A stretch of 64,000 nt of DNA. It comes from Nitrospira sp. Lineage in GTDB: Bacteria; Nitrospirota; Nitrospiria; Nitrospirales; Nitrospiraceae. Made by a program: the position numbers and the translations under genes. Shown here in pieces: positions 18,111-26,948 of the stretch; position 1 is the stretch's first letter; every line of letters begins with the position of its first letter. The notes under the pieces are model-generated. The model ran no database searches. It saw only the letters and a list, made by a program, of their open reading frames with translations, and was not told the DNA's origin. The stretch is taken from assembly GCA_030123605.1 (NCBI GenBank), contig CP126123.1, positions 248,001 through 312,000 of the forward strand, read 5' to 3'.

Positions 18111-18318
18111 TAAGGTTGCTCGACACCCTCGCGCTGGGTGTCGGGGAACAGGGGCTGAACATTTCGATGTCTTGCAGCACCATGATCGCAGAGAACGACA
18201 GGTAGGCCGCCAGAGAAGTCGGATGCGAGGCGCTGCCGAGGGAAAAGAGGAGGCCTGCGAGGAGCAGGAGGGTCGAGGCCTTCAGAATCTCGAACGGATT
18301 CACTTGGTGAAGGCTCAT
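17980..18318 (-). CDS. Small membrane protein or remnant, minus strand (112 aa as read)
   Basis: The reading frame starts at an ATG (complement 18316-18318). The first 55 or so residues look like a real short membrane protein: [21 protein letters not shown] and SLAAYLSFSAIMVLQDI, two hydrophobic stretches. After that the frame runs antisense through the DUF4157 remnant and becomes Arg/Ser-rich, so the native 3' end has probably been lost at the same deletion that made the pseudogenes. Unknown function. It is downstream of the TPR gene on the same strand. Confidence 0.4.
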   Translation of the reverse strand: MSLHQVNPFEILKASTLLLLAGLLFSLGSASHPTSLAAYLSFSAIMVLQDIEMFSPCSPTPSARVSSNLRPRTHGTRRFRRVRIGVHVHPAKVLSEARFESGSRLRIQRFTR

Positions 18319-18451
18319 GAGAGGCTCACCCTGAGGCCTGGTGCTGAGGCCAAACAGGGGTACTCTACAGGCCGGCCGAAAGGGAAGTCAAAACCGACTG
18401 GTACGGCGGTCGTTGCTTGGGCCCATTCCGGCTCTCCGGTCGGGGCTGCGC

Positions 18452-19162
18452 TTACCGGACGGTCAACGAGTCGAGGAGCGTCGCCGCTTCGTCGCGATGA
18501 CGGCGGGCACTGTTCGACGAGAGGGAGGAGATCGGTGCCTCCAGAATGATGCCCAGTTCTCGACGCGCGTCGTCGAAGGCCCGGCGTTTGATATAGGCCC
18601 GTGCAAGATCCAGCCTTGCATGCACATATGACGGATCGGCCGCCGTGGCACGTTGCAGGTAGGTCAGCGCCGCTGCCGCATCACCGCCGAGCAGCCAGGG
18701 AAGGTCGTTCAACATCATGCCCATCATATGGAGCGCCGGAGGATGGTCCGGTTGCAGTTCCAACGCGCGCCGGACATGCGTCTTCAATTCGGTGACGGTC
18801 ATCGCCGAGGTCATGACTCCCTTAAGCTGTGCGGCGCTTCCCAGATTGGCGGCATAGAGGTAGTGAGCTTGGGCGTTCCGTTCCTGAATCGCCAACGCTT
18901 GACCAGCGTATTTGGCACCCTCTTCATAGGCGGCCCGACGTTTGACCGCATCGATCTGCTCGTCGCCCAGGTCGAGATAGAGATCCGCCAACTTGGTCAG
19001 GATGGCGGGGTCGGAATGGTGTTGGGCGTTCTCGGCCAAAGTCGTTTGGAGCTTCCGCTCCAGAGCGGCCGCATCGGAAAGTGAATGGGCTGCCTGCGGG
19101 GAGAGCAACGTCGTCAAGCCGCCGAGCAAAACGGCTCCCAGGATCATCCGGCCGGTCAACAT
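18452..19162 (-). CDS. Exported TPR-repeat protein (236 aa)
   Basis: I start the gene at the internal ATG giving MLTGRMILGAVLLGGLTTLL..AHS, a typical Sec signal peptide; the frame stays open further upstream to a TTG but that stretch has no protein-like character. The mature part is built of TPR-like helices (ILTKLADLYLDLGDEQIDAVKRRAAYEEG, HVRRALELQPDHPPALHMMG, ALTYLQRATAADPSYVHARLDLARAYI). Likely a periplasmic scaffold or regulator. Resembles small TPR proteins of the RMD family, but I cannot assign a role. It runs toward the eCIS debris, opposite to the neighbours at 19583. Confidence 0.75.
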   Translation of the reverse strand: MLTGRMILGAVLLGGLTTLLSPQAAHSLSDAAALERKLQTTLAENAQHHSDPAILTKLADLYLDLGDEQIDAVKRRAAYEEGAKYAGQALAIQERNAQAHYLYAANLGSAAQLKGVMTSAMTVTELKTHVRRALELQPDHPPALHMMGMMLNDLPWLLGGDAAAALTYLQRATAADPSYVHARLDLARAYIKRRAFDDARRELGIILEAPISSLSSNSARRHRDEAATLLDSLTVR

Positions 19163-19582
19163 CTTCCCTCGTCTGGTCGCATGGTTGCTTGTGCCGTCTT
19201 GTCGGGAGAACTCAACGAGCATAAACATGTCGAACTCCAAGCCGCAACGTTGCGTCGGCTCGCCCTGGTTGAGAGCGATGACCGGGAGCGTAAGACAAAA
19301 GGTCGTGAGAAGGCAAGACGACTCTTGCCTTACGATGCCACAGAGCAGGTCGTCCAGTTGCCGGAGCGCTGTCTCACAACGGTTCAGTCGTTTGAGTGAG
19401 TCGATCCGCACGGTCCGCACGGTGCGAAACGGACGCTTGCCCGACGGCGTCGTCTCTTCACCGGAAGATTCTCTTGTGATTCCATCTCCTCTTCGACTCG
19501 GGAAGGATGGCAAGGATCATGCTCTGACCGTATGAACGATCACCGCAGAAATTCTCCACTTCATCATGAGGAGGGATTCGAG

Positions 19583-19981
19583 ATGAATGTACAAGCGATT
19601 GCAGGACTGCTGGGGGCGCTCGCTCTGATGCTTGGCACCGGTACGTTGTCCATGGCTCAGGAGGCCAAAAGCCCCACTCAATTCACTCTTGGGATTCTCG
19701 CCGAGCATAATGTCAGCTTTGTGTTGCCGTCGACGCTCATTCTCGATGAACGTGGGAAACTCGGCGGAATGACACTCACCATCACGAACCATACGAAGAA
19801 AGAGCAAGGATTCGCGATCGACACCCTGCGGGTGAAAGAGGTCATGAAGCCGGGCGAAACCAAGACCATCAAGGTCTCGGTAACCGATTTGGACGGTATC
19901 GGGACCGATCAAAGTGTGTTCCCATATTACAACCAACTTGACAAAGCCCACATCGGCGGGCTGTTGTATATCAAGCGCTGA
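19583..19981 (+). CDS. Exported cupredoxin-like protein without the Cys ligand (132 aa)
   Basis: The start at 19583 has GAGGAGGG upstream and opens a signal peptide (MNVQAIAGLLGALALMLG..SMAQEA). The mature domain has cupredoxin layout: beta strands, TNHTKKEQGFAID, VMKPGETKTIKVS, then FPYYNQLDKAHIGG near the end. In copper-binding relatives this last loop normally carries Cys and His before the final His; here Asn and Asp stand at those places and only the last His is kept. It may bind no copper, or bind it differently. Electron-transfer function is therefore doubtful. Fold assignment is from pattern. Confidence 0.6.
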   Translation: MNVQAIAGLLGALALMLGTGTLSMAQEAKSPTQFTLGILAEHNVSFVLPSTLILDERGKLGGMTLTITNHTKKEQGFAIDTLRVKEVMKPGETKTIKVSVTDLDGIGTDQSVFPYYNQLDKAHIGGLLYIKR

Positions 19982-20132
19982 GTTGCGGCGACCGTTTCAG
20001 GATGATCGCCCTCGCACTTCGCGCAGGCTCGGGTTGCATCCGGCTCCGAAGTCTGCTGCGAAGGTGCATCGACGAGGACAATTCCGAGGCGAAATCGCGG
20101 AGCGAGTTTCAATCGGAAGGAGTATCAGCTCA

Positions 20133-20618
20133 ATGCGGGTTCTAGTGGCGGTCGATGGCTCCAAGGATTCCACAAAAGCGGTGAAGTATGTGGGGCAGCT
20201 TCTGCACGCCACTCCCGGAGTCGAAGTGACGCTGTTCCATGTGCTCAATCCGCTGCCGCCGATGTTGCGTGAGCATGGAGGATCCGAAGACCCGATTCGC
20301 GAGGAACAGTTGGGACGACAACTCAGAAAAGCCCAACAGGCCTGGTATGGCAAGGAGCGGAAACAGGAATCCGCTGTGTTGTCGAACGCTCGCCGCGCGC
20401 TTGAGAGAACAGGGTTCAACGGCTCTCAGATTCGCCTCAAGTTCGGGTATGATGAGGATATCGTCGGATGCATTCTCGCAGAAGCGCGAAAAGGGCGTTA
20501 CAAGACCATCGTGGTCGGCCGTCACGGGGTGTCGGGACTGAAAAAAATCTTGTTCGGTGGCATCACACGTCGGTTGCTGCAGAAAGCGACCGGTTGCATG
20601 GTCTGGGTCGTCGAGTGA
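20133..20618 (+). CDS. Universal stress protein, single UspA domain (161 aa)
   Basis: ATG at 20133 with GGAAGGAG about ten bases upstream. The N-terminus MRVLVAVDGSKDSTKAVKYV and the C-terminal VVGRHGVSGLKKILFGGITRRLL..GCMVWVVE are the two conserved edges of the UspA fold; the G.HG(V)SG..GG(I/S) loop is the usual ATP-binding loop. Cytoplasmic, dimeric, probably nucleotide-binding stress or signalling protein. A tandem-domain relative lies at 37351. The preceding intergenic region from 19982 (about 150 bp) should hold its promoter. Confidence 0.88.
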   Translation: MRVLVAVDGSKDSTKAVKYVGQLLHATPGVEVTLFHVLNPLPPMLREHGGSEDPIREEQLGRQLRKAQQAWYGKERKQESAVLSNARRALERTGFNGSQIRLKFGYDEDIVGCILAEARKGRYKTIVVGRHGVSGLKKILFGGITRRLLQKATGCMVWVVE

Positions 20619-20724
20619 TCGGTATGATACAAGTGAAGTCCGGTGCGTTTCATGGGAAGAAAGACGAAACTCGTCGGATAGATGCTCGTTCGGAGCGAAC
20701 ACGATTCTCGCACAGAGGTCACAC

Positions 20725-21042
20725 CTGCGGAAAGGTTCGAAAGCCGGATGCACCTGGTGCCTGTTGATGCTGGTGATCGGCTGTGCGTTGTTTCAAGAGG
20801 AAGAAGTGGTCTATCTCACTGAAGCCGAGAGGCTGCACGCAGGCCAAGACGAGGTCAGACGACGGTTGGGAGTTCCCGCTTTCACACGGTCGCTATCGGC
20901 CGGTGAAACACTATGGAGCTATCGCATCTGGACGAACACCGGAGGAGACCTCAATGGTCCCGGCACGAGTTACTGCGATCGATACGATCTGTGGTTCGAT
21001 CGGCAAGCGACCCTCCGCCGTTGGATCCGTCAAGACTGCTGA
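20725..21042 (+). CDS. Small putative lipoprotein (about 105 aa; start uncertain)
   Basis: The frame is open from 20557, but the first 55 codons overlap the stress-protein gene and are not protein-like. A CTG at 20725, five bases after GAGGT, gives a short basic stretch (RKGSK), a hydrophobic segment and the lipobox VIGC, a good lipoprotein signal. The only ATG nearby (20767) leaves too short a signal. The mature part (EAERLHAGQDEVRRRLGVP, GETLWSYRIW, YCDRYDLWFD) resembles small SmpA/OmlA-type outer-membrane lipoproteins in style. The start codon choice is a guess. Confidence 0.55.
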   Translation: MRKGSKAGCTWCLLMLVIGCALFQEEEVVYLTEAERLHAGQDEVRRRLGVPAFTRSLSAGETLWSYRIWTNTGGDLNGPGTSYCDRYDLWFDRQATLRRWIRQDC

Positions 21043-21080
21043 AGCCGTTCGATCGCGGATGGATGGCATCGGTTGACGCC

Positions 21081-21347
21081 ATGAGAACGCCGTCCTTCCT
21101 CATACGTGGCATCCTTCTGTTGTGGGTAGGCTGTGTCCTTGAGGTCATGACAGGCTGCGGCCGAACTGTATGGCAGCATCCGGTGAAAGGGACCGGAAGC
21201 TTGCAACAGGACATGGCCGCCTGTGAAGAGCGGGCTGAGCGTGCAATACAGGAAGGAGATCCGCATAGCGGGAACGCTCTCCCCTTGCAGGAACACATCA
21301 ACGACTGTCTTCAAAGCCATGGTTATGTCAAACGATCCGGCGGCTGA
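21081..21347 (+). CDS. Small putative lipoprotein (88 aa)
   Basis: ATG at 21081, with signal-like MRTPSFLIRGILLLWVGCVLEVMTGCG: a hydrophobic core followed by a possible lipobox ending at VGC or TGC. The mature part is Cys/Glu/Gln-rich (DMAACEERAERAIQEG, INDCLQSHGYVKR), with two further Cys that could form a disulfide, a pattern common in short envelope lipoproteins. It lies 38 bp after the lipoprotein gene at 20725 on the same strand. No family recognised. Confidence 0.6.
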   Translation: MRTPSFLIRGILLLWVGCVLEVMTGCGRTVWQHPVKGTGSLQQDMAACEERAERAIQEGDPHSGNALPLQEHINDCLQSHGYVKRSGG

Positions 21348-21848
21348 CCGGATCGGACGGCGACGCCCTCCTTGGGACAAGGATGCCGACAGCCTGATTT
21401 CCTGAAGATCTTACTCCTGCCGATCTCACTTACCGAAGGTTCGAAAGAATCCTTCCACCGGTCGTTGCCCTCTCCGACGTCCGACTCGTCCTCATGATGA
21501 TGACAAGCTCCTCCTGAAAAGTTCGACAGACAGTGTCGATTCTGCCGGATAGCAATCGGCGTTTCACATCCATATAGATTGATGGAACCATGGTTCCGGT
21601 GAGACGGACAGGCGTTGTGTCGTCAAAGTTTGAGACGAGCGATTACGCACTGTGTGCCCCGTTTGTAACCACACAGGTCGGATTCCCTGTGGTCAAGGTC
21701 AAACGGTTTCGAGGTTTCTTCTGCGGAATTTCCCTGATTTTTGCACATCCGTTCGATGGTTCTCCATGGGACCATGACTTGCAGTGTCGGCGAGGCATCA
21801 TATCGAGCAAGCAACTTTGCCTCTGTGAGCATGTGAAAGGAGGTCGCG
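21348..21848 (+). other. Gene-poor interval of about 500 bp
   Basis: No convincing gene on either strand. Short open frames here (for example 21590-21931) lack ribosome sites and cross into the next gene. The interval is lower in GC than its surroundings between about 21530 and 21830, contains the palindrome at 21584-21597, and ends in a strong ribosome site at 21837-21843. It probably carries the promoter of the small gene at 21849. Confidence 0.5.
21584..21597. promoter_or_regulatory. Perfect 14-bp palindrome, possible operator
   Basis: GGAACCATGGTTCC reads the same on both strands. It lies in the gene-poor interval about 250 bp before the winged-helix-like gene. A perfect inverted repeat of this length could be a dimeric regulator site, but chance occurrence cannot be excluded. 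Confidence 0.3.
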
Positions 21849-22100
21849 ATGACACCGATCAACCAAATCAACCAAATCGAATCAGTGATTCTTCAGAGAC
21901 TGGCGCGACGAGGGCCCTGCACGATCGATGAATTGGCGCAACGGTTGCCTGATTACTCCTGGAATCAGGTGTTCACAAGCGTGGACCGACTCAGTCGTGG
22001 GAGTGTCCTGACTCTTCGTCGTCCCACGGCGTTTCAGTACGTGGTCTCTTTGAATCCTCAAGCAGCAGCGAGCCTGGACGTACCGGTCATCGACCAATAG
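21849..22100 (+). CDS. Small winged-helix-like DNA-binding protein (83 aa)
   Basis: ATG at 21849 preceded by AAAGGAGGT, one of the best ribosome sites in the window. The sequence QIESVILQRLARRGPCTIDELAQRLPDYSWNQVFTSVDRLSRGSVLTLRRP follows the helix-turn-helix-wing plan of winged-helix regulators, without a sensor domain. It is followed by a hairpin at 22107 and then the complex I operon, so it is probably transcribed separately. Possible regulator of a neighbouring gene (inference). Confidence 0.7.
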   Translation: MTPINQINQIESVILQRLARRGPCTIDELAQRLPDYSWNQVFTSVDRLSRGSVLTLRRPTAFQYVVSLNPQAAASLDVPVIDQ

Positions 22101-22106
22101 GCGGAA

Positions 22107-22141
22107 GCCCGTTCAAACGACACTCGCGAGTTCGAACGGGC
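22107..22141 (+). terminator. Hairpin after the winged-helix-like gene
   Basis: GCCCGTTCAAA at 22107-22117 pairs with TTCGAACGGGC at 22131-22141 (one mismatch) around a 13-base loop, seven bases after the stop codon. There is no T-run after it, so if it is a terminator it is not a textbook intrinsic one. It separates the small gene from nuoA. Confidence 0.45.
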
Positions 22142-22308
22142 ACTCCGGACGAACCATAGCGGCGAGGCCTGGAGACCCATGGCTGGAATGATGAGGTTGA
22201 GGGTGAACTCATCGACTCGCTCCTCAACAGGTCCGGAACGAGGCATTCGATCACCTGTAAGCCCAGACGACAGCGTCCGCAAGACAGGGTTCGTCACGGA
22301 GTCATGAG

Positions 22309-22704
22309 GTGGATGAACAGTTGTGGTCTTTGGGGCTTTACTTTTTGCTGGTCCTTGCCATCGTGGCAGGCATGGTCGGGATCTCCGCCCTCCTGGGGGA
22401 ACGTCATCGAGAACGGACCACCCACGAACCCTACGAATCCGGCATTGCCGTAACCGGTTCGGCACAGCTCCGCGTGCCGGTCCAGTTTTACCTGACGGCC
22501 ATGTTGTTCGTGATCTTCGATCTGGAAGCGGTCTTCATCTTTGCCTGGTCCGTGACCCTATCGGAGGCCGGCTGGCTCGGATTCGCAGCGATGGCGGTCT
22601 TCATCGGCATCCTGGTGATCGCGTTGGTCTATGTGTGGCGGGTCGGGGCGTTGGAGTGGGGAACGCCTGCGCCGTCGGTTCTTCTCATCGAAAAGGAGCG
22701 ATGA
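22309..22704 (+). CDS. nuoA: NADH-quinone oxidoreductase subunit A
   Basis: Starts at GTG (22309) behind ACGGAG. The 131-aa product has three membrane helices ([66 protein letters not shown]). The YESG between helices 1 and 2 and the FDLE in helix 2 are characteristic of NuoA. It is a membrane subunit near the quinone site of complex I. First gene of a 13-gene operon; its stop is one base before the nuoB start, which follows AAGGAG inside nuoA. Confidence 0.95.
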   Translation: MDEQLWSLGLYFLLVLAIVAGMVGISALLGERHRERTTHEPYESGIAVTGSAQLRVPVQFYLTAMLFVIFDLEAVFIFAWSVTLSEAGWLGFAAMAVFIGILVIALVYVWRVGALEWGTPAPSVLLIEKER

Positions 22705-22705
22705 G

Positions 22706-23392
22706 ATGCGTTGGTGGCTCACCAAGCCGACAGTCCGGCACCCTGCCGATGACCAGGCGATGCCGGGAGGCCCCGAGCCGATCGACGAGGCGGTCCGCCG
22801 TTGTGTCGTCATGGCTCGGTTGCAAGACCTGGTTGCCTGGGGCCGCAAGCATTCCTTGTGGCCGTTCAACTTTGGCCTGTCCTGCTGCTACGTGGAAATG
22901 GCCACGAGCTTGACCAGTCAATATGACATCGCGCGATTCGGAGCGGAGGTGGTTCGCGGTTCACCCAGAGAAGCGGATGTGATGGTCATCGCCGGCACCG
23001 TCTTCATCAAGGTGGCGCCGATCATCCAGCGGTTGCATGAACAGATGATGGAACCCCGCTGGGTGATCTCTATGGGATCCTGCGCCAACTCCGGCGGCAT
23101 GTACGACATCTATTCGGTCGTCCAGGGCGTCGATAGCTTCCTGCCGGTGGATGTGTACCTGCCGGGCTGCCCGCCTCCGCCCCATACCTTCATGGAGGGT
23201 CTGCTCCTGCTCCAGGAAAAGGTGGCTCGGGAACGGCGCCCGTTGAGTTGGGTCGTGGGGAACCAGGACGTGCAACGACCGATCATGCCGGCGCGGCGTG
23301 ATCTCAAACGGGACGAGAGACGACAAGCGACGGACCTGCCGACGATCGACAGGCTTCCGATCACCGATCTGACATGCCGTCGACCGCAATGA
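22706..23392 (+). CDS. nuoB: NADH-quinone oxidoreductase subunit B (N2 cluster)
   Basis: ATG at 22706 with AAGGAG upstream. The 228-aa protein carries the four ligands of iron-sulfur cluster N2: adjacent Cys60-Cys61 (LSCCYVEM), Cys126 (GSCANSGG) and Cys155 (PGCPPPPH), the same spacing as known NuoB proteins. N2 is the last cluster before quinone. The first 40 or so residues and a charged C-terminal tail of about 40 residues ([11 protein letters not shown]) are poorly conserved in general. Overlaps nuoCD by 19 bases, so translation is coupled. Confidence 0.96.
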   Translation: MRWWLTKPTVRHPADDQAMPGGPEPIDEAVRRCVVMARLQDLVAWGRKHSLWPFNFGLSCCYVEMATSLTSQYDIARFGAEVVRGSPREADVMVIAGTVFIKVAPIIQRLHEQMMEPRWVISMGSCANSGGMYDIYSVVQGVDSFLPVDVYLPGCPPPPHTFMEGLLLLQEKVARERRPLSWVVGNQDVQRPIMPARRDLKRDERRQATDLPTIDRLPITDLTCRRPQ

Positions 23393-25134
23393 ACCGGGCA
23401 GTGATTGTCGAGGAACTGGGCCGCCGTTTCGGTCCGGCTCCCTTTGTTTGTGAGCAGACTCGCGACGATATTCCGACCATCTGGACGACCGGAGATGCGG
23501 CCCACGAGGTTCTTCGATACCTGAAGGAAGAGGCGGAACGGCCCTATCCGATGCTCTATGACCTCACCGCCGTCGATGAGCGGGTCCGACGCACGCGGCA
23601 GGACCGGCCACCGAGCGACTTCACGGTCCTGTACCATTTACTTTCCTTCGATCGGAATGAGGATATCCGACTCAAGGTCCCGCTCACCGGTTCAACCCTG
23701 TCGCTCCGGACGATCACCGATCTCTGGCCCGCCGCAAGTTGGTATGAACGTGAGGTCTGGGACATGTTCGGCATCACCTTCGAAGGCCATCCTCACCTGC
23801 GACGGATCCTCATGCCTCCGACCTGGACCGGCCATCCGCTTCGAAAGGACCATCCTGCCCGCGCCACGGAAATGGGTCGCTTTCGTTTGCCGGAGCAGAA
23901 GCAGGAAGTCGAAGAAGAAGCGCTGCGGTTTCGCCCTGAAGAATGGGGGATGATTCGTTCGCGCCGTTCATCCGATTTCATGTTCCTCAACCTCGGCCCG
24001 GCGCATACCGGGACCCACGGCATCCTGCGTCTCGTGTTGCAATTGGACGGGGAAGAGATCGTGGATGTGGTGCCGGACATCGGCTATCACCATCGAGGCG
24101 CCGAGAAGATGGGAGAGCGCCAGACCTGGCATACCTTTATTCCCTACACCGATCGAATCGATTACTTGGGCGGCGTCATGAACGAGCTTCCCTATGTCCT
24201 GGCGGTGGAACGACTGGCCGGCATCGAGGTTCCGGACCGGGTCAAGGTGATCCGGGTCATGATGTGTGAATTCTTCCGTCTGGCGAGTCACCTTGTCTGG
24301 TATGGGACCTTCGCTCAGGATGTCGGGCAACTGTCTCCCGTCTTCTACATGTTCACCGACCGGGAACGCATCTTCGACATCGTGGAGGCCGTCTGCGGCG
24401 GCCGCATGCACCCGGAATGGTTTCGCATCGGCGGAGTGGCGCAGGACCTTCCCGAGGGCTGGCACAAGTTGGTGCGGCAGTTTCTGGAGTATTTTCCGCC
24501 TCGGCTGTCGGAGTACGACGAGCTGGTCATGCAGAACTCGCTCTTCAAGGCCCGCACGCAAGGCATCGGCCGCTATTCGAAGAAAGAAGCGATGGAGTGG
24601 GGCGTCACCGGGCCCGGTCTCCGTGCCACCGGAGTCGAGTGGGACTTCCGGAAGCAGCGCCCCTATTCAGGCTACGAACAGTTCGAGTTCGACGTTCCGA
24701 CCGCGCAGCACGGCGACTGTTACGATCGGTCGGTCGTGCGTGTCGAGGAAATGAGGCAGAGCCTGAGGATCATTGAGCAATGTCTCGCGAACATGCCGGC
24801 CGGCCCCTACAAGGCAGAGCATCCGCTGGCGACGCCGCCGCTCAAGGAACGGACGATGCACGATATCGAAACGCTGATCACCCATTTTCTCGGTGTGAGT
24901 TGGGGACCGGTGATTCCTCCCGGCGAGGCCTTCATCGGGATCGAGGCCACCAAGGGCAATACGGGCTACTACCTGATCAGCGACGGGGCTCCGTCGCCCT
25001 ATCGGGTCCGCATCCGCACGCCGTCCTTTCCGCACATGCAAATGGTGCCGCTGATCTCGCGAGGGCTGCTGCTCTCCGACTTGCTGGCCATTCTGGGCAG
25101 CGTCGATTTCGTCTTGTCGGACGTGGATCGTTGA
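23374..25134 (+). CDS. nuoCD: Fused NADH-quinone oxidoreductase subunits C and D (586 aa)
   Basis: One continuous frame: residues 1-185 are NuoC (30-kDa subunit; [14 protein letters not shown] near the end), and from about residue 192 NuoD (49-kDa; [85 protein letters not shown]). Known: the fused form occurs in E. coli and many other bacteria. NuoD lines the quinone cavity. No internal stop or new ribosome site is seen at the joint. The ATG at 23374 lies inside nuoB; a second in-frame ATG is at 23389. Confidence 0.96.
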   Translation: MPSTAMNRAVIVEELGRRFGPAPFVCEQTRDDIPTIWTTGDAAHEVLRYLKEEAERPYPMLYDLTAVDERVRRTRQDRPPSDFTVLYHLLSFDRNEDIRLKVPLTGSTLSLRTITDLWPAASWYEREVWDMFGITFEGHPHLRRILMPPTWTGHPLRKDHPARATEMGRFRLPEQKQEVEEEALRFRPEEWGMIRSRRSSDFMFLNLGPAHTGTHGILRLVLQLDGEEIVDVVPDIGYHHRGAEKMGERQTWHTFIPYTDRIDYLGGVMNELPYVLAVERLAGIEVPDRVKVIRVMMCEFFRLASHLVWYGTFAQDVGQLSPVFYMFTDRERIFDIVEAVCGGRMHPEWFRIGGVAQDLPEGWHKLVRQFLEYFPPRLSEYDELVMQNSLFKARTQGIGRYSKKEAMEWGVTGPGLRATGVEWDFRKQRPYSGYEQFEFDVPTAQHGDCYDRSVVRVEEMRQSLRIIEQCLANMPAGPYKAEHPLATPPLKERTMHDIETLITHFLGVSWGPVIPPGEAFIGIEATKGNTGYYLISDGAPSPYRVRIRTPSFPHMQMVPLISRGLLLSDLLAILGSVDFVLSDVDR

Positions 25135-25163
25135 CCGTCGAACCGGAGGCCGAACGGAGTCTC

Positions 25164-25628
25164 ATGTTGACCGATCAGGTGCGGGAGGAAATCGAAGCGG
25201 AACTCCGACGATATCCGGACAAACGGGCCGGATGCGTCGAAGCCATGAAGGTCGTCCAGCGCCACCATGGTTGGGTTTCCGACGACAGTTTGAAAAGTCT
25301 CGCCCATCTGCTCGACATGACCTGCGAAGAGCTGGATGGAGTGGCGACGTTCTACAACCTGATTTTTCGAAAACCGGTGGGAAGACACGTGATCCTCCTC
25401 TGCGACAGCATCAGTTGTTGGATCAAAGGTTGTGACGCCTTGCGAGGTCATGTCACAAGTCGATCGGGCATCGGCATGGGGCAGACCAGTGCAGACGGAC
25501 GGTTCACGCTGCTGCCGATCGTCTGTCTCGGTGCCTGCGACCATGCCCCGGTGATGATGATCGGCGACGATCTTCATGAAGATCTGACCGCCGAGAAGAT
25601 CGATCGCATCTTGGAGCGATATCCGTAG
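25164..25628 (+). CDS. nuoE: NADH-quinone oxidoreductase subunit E (N1a cluster)
   Basis: ATG at 25164 behind CGGAG. The 154-aa product has the 2Fe-2S ligand set Cys80-x4-Cys85 (CDSISC) and Cys121-x3-Cys125 (CLGACD). The HGWVSDDSLKSLAHLL and GVATFYNLIFRKPVG stretches are typical of the 24-kDa subunit. Works with NuoF and NuoG in the NADH-dehydrogenase arm in the cytoplasm. Lies 29 bp after nuoCD and 15 bp before nuoF. Confidence 0.95.
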   Translation: MLTDQVREEIEAELRRYPDKRAGCVEAMKVVQRHHGWVSDDSLKSLAHLLDMTCEELDGVATFYNLIFRKPVGRHVILLCDSISCWIKGCDALRGHVTSRSGIGMGQTSADGRFTLLPIVCLGACDHAPVMMIGDDLHEDLTAEKIDRILERYP

Positions 25629-25643
25629 GAGTCGTCCTTCGTC

Positions 25644-26948
25644 ATGGAACGTCCGCTCACGCAACGCATCAGACCGCAGACCGAACCCATGAATCTGGCG
25701 GAGTATGAGGACACGGGCGGGTACGAGGCGGCGCGCAAGGCCGTGAAAACCATGACCCCGCAGGATGTGCAACGACTCGTCACCGACTCGACCCTGCGCG
25801 GACGCGGCGGCGCCGGTTTCGCCACCGGCCTGAAATGGAGCTTCGTGCCGATGGGACCGAATGCGCCGCGTCCCAAGTATCTGGTGGCGAACGCCGACGA
25901 GATGGAGCCCGGCACCTTCAAGGATCGTCTTCTTCTGGAAGGTGATCCCCATCAGATGGTCGAAAGCATGGTCGTCACCGCCTATGCGATCGAGGCGGAG
26001 GTGGGCTATATCTTTCTTCGTTCGGAGTACACGCGAGCCGCCCGGCTTTTGCACAAGGCCATTGCCGAGGCTCGATCCCGTGGCTACCTGGGACGGAACC
26101 TCTTCGGGTCCGACTTCAGCTTCGACCTCCATCTGCATACCAGCGCCGGCCGCTACATCTGCGGCGAGGAGACGGCGCTCCTGAATTCTCTGGAGGGTAA
26201 ACGCGCGATTCCACGTTCCAAGCCTCCCTATCCGCAGGCCGCGGGCCTGTGGGGAAAACCCACGGTCGTGCAGAACGTGGAGACCCTGTACAACGTGTCC
26301 CACATCGTTCGTCACGGCGTCGAATGGTACCGGGGGTTGGGGCATGGCCATGAGGGCGGGACGAAACTCTACGGAGTCAGCGGCAACGTCAAACGGCCGG
26401 GGGCCTGGGAACTGCCCATGGGCACGACGATACGCACCATACTGGAGGACTATGCCGGAGGCATGCGCGAAGGATTTTCATTTCGCGGCCTCCTGCCGGG
26501 AGGGGCATCGACGGCCTTTGTAACGGAAGCACATCTCGACCTGCCGATGAACTTCGAATCGCTGCCGCGAGCTGGTAGTCGAATGGGAACCGGCACGATG
26601 ATCGTCCTGGACGACCGGACCTGTCCGGTCGGGTTTGTGCGGAACCTCGAACATTTTTTCGCGCAAGAGTCCTGCGGGTGGTGCACACCCTGCTGGGAGG
26701 GGTTGTCGTGGACCGAGCGCATTCTCGATGGACTTGAAGAGGGACGCGGCAGGCCGGAAGATCTCGACCTGTTGGCCATGCATACCAGGCTCATCGGTCC
26801 CGGCAGGACCTTCTGCGCGCTGGCGCCGGGCGCCATGGATCCTCTGCAGAGCGCCTTGAAACATTTTCGTGCGGACTTCGAGCGGCACATTCATGAGCGG
26901 CGGTGCCCGTGGCGTGAGCAGGGTGAGACGATCGGAGCACGCGGATGA
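25644..26948 (+). CDS. nuoF: NADH-quinone oxidoreductase subunit F (FMN, NADH site)
   Basis: The 434-aa product has the NADH/FMN glycine-rich loop GRGGAGFATGLKW (from about residue 53), the second site GAYICGEETALLNSLEG-type region (here AGRYICGEETALLNS), and the N3 4Fe-4S ligands Cys344-x2-Cys347-x2-Cys350-x40-Cys391 (ESCGWCTPC and RTFCAL). It binds NADH and passes electrons to FMN. The last four bases overlap the start of nuoG (ATGA-type junction). Confidence 0.96.
   Translation: MERPLTQRIRPQTEPMNLAEYEDTGGYEAARKAVKTMTPQDVQRLVTDSTLRGRGGAGFATGLKWSFVPMGPNAPRPKYLVANADEMEPGTFKDRLLLEGDPHQMVESMVVTAYAIEAEVGYIFLRSEYTRAARLLHKAIAEARSRGYLGRNLFGSDFSFDLHLHTSAGRYICGEETALLNSLEGKRAIPRSKPPYPQAAGLWGKPTVVQNVETLYNVSHIVRHGVEWYRGLGHGHEGGTKLYGVSGNVKRPGAWELPMGTTIRTILEDYAGGMREGFSFRGLLPGGASTAFVTEAHLDLPMNFESLPRAGSRMGTGTMIVLDDRTCPVGFVRNLEHFFAQESCGWCTPCWEGLSWTERILDGLEEGRGRPEDLDLLAMHTRLIGPGRTFCALAPGAMDPLQSALKHFRADFERHIHERRCPWREQGETIGARG

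Noticed and set aside
20733-20742. GGTTCGAAA, resembling a tRNA T-loop
   Set aside because: No matching acceptor, anticodon or T-stem could be drawn around it; no tRNA found in the window.
21590-21931. Plus-strand frame of 113 codons before the winged-helix-like gene
   Set aside because: No ribosome site at its start, and it overlaps a small gene with a far better one.
24999-26351. Minus-strand frame of 450 codons over nuoCD, nuoE and nuoF
   Set aside because: Spans three well-supported complex I genes on the other strand and has no recognisable motif.
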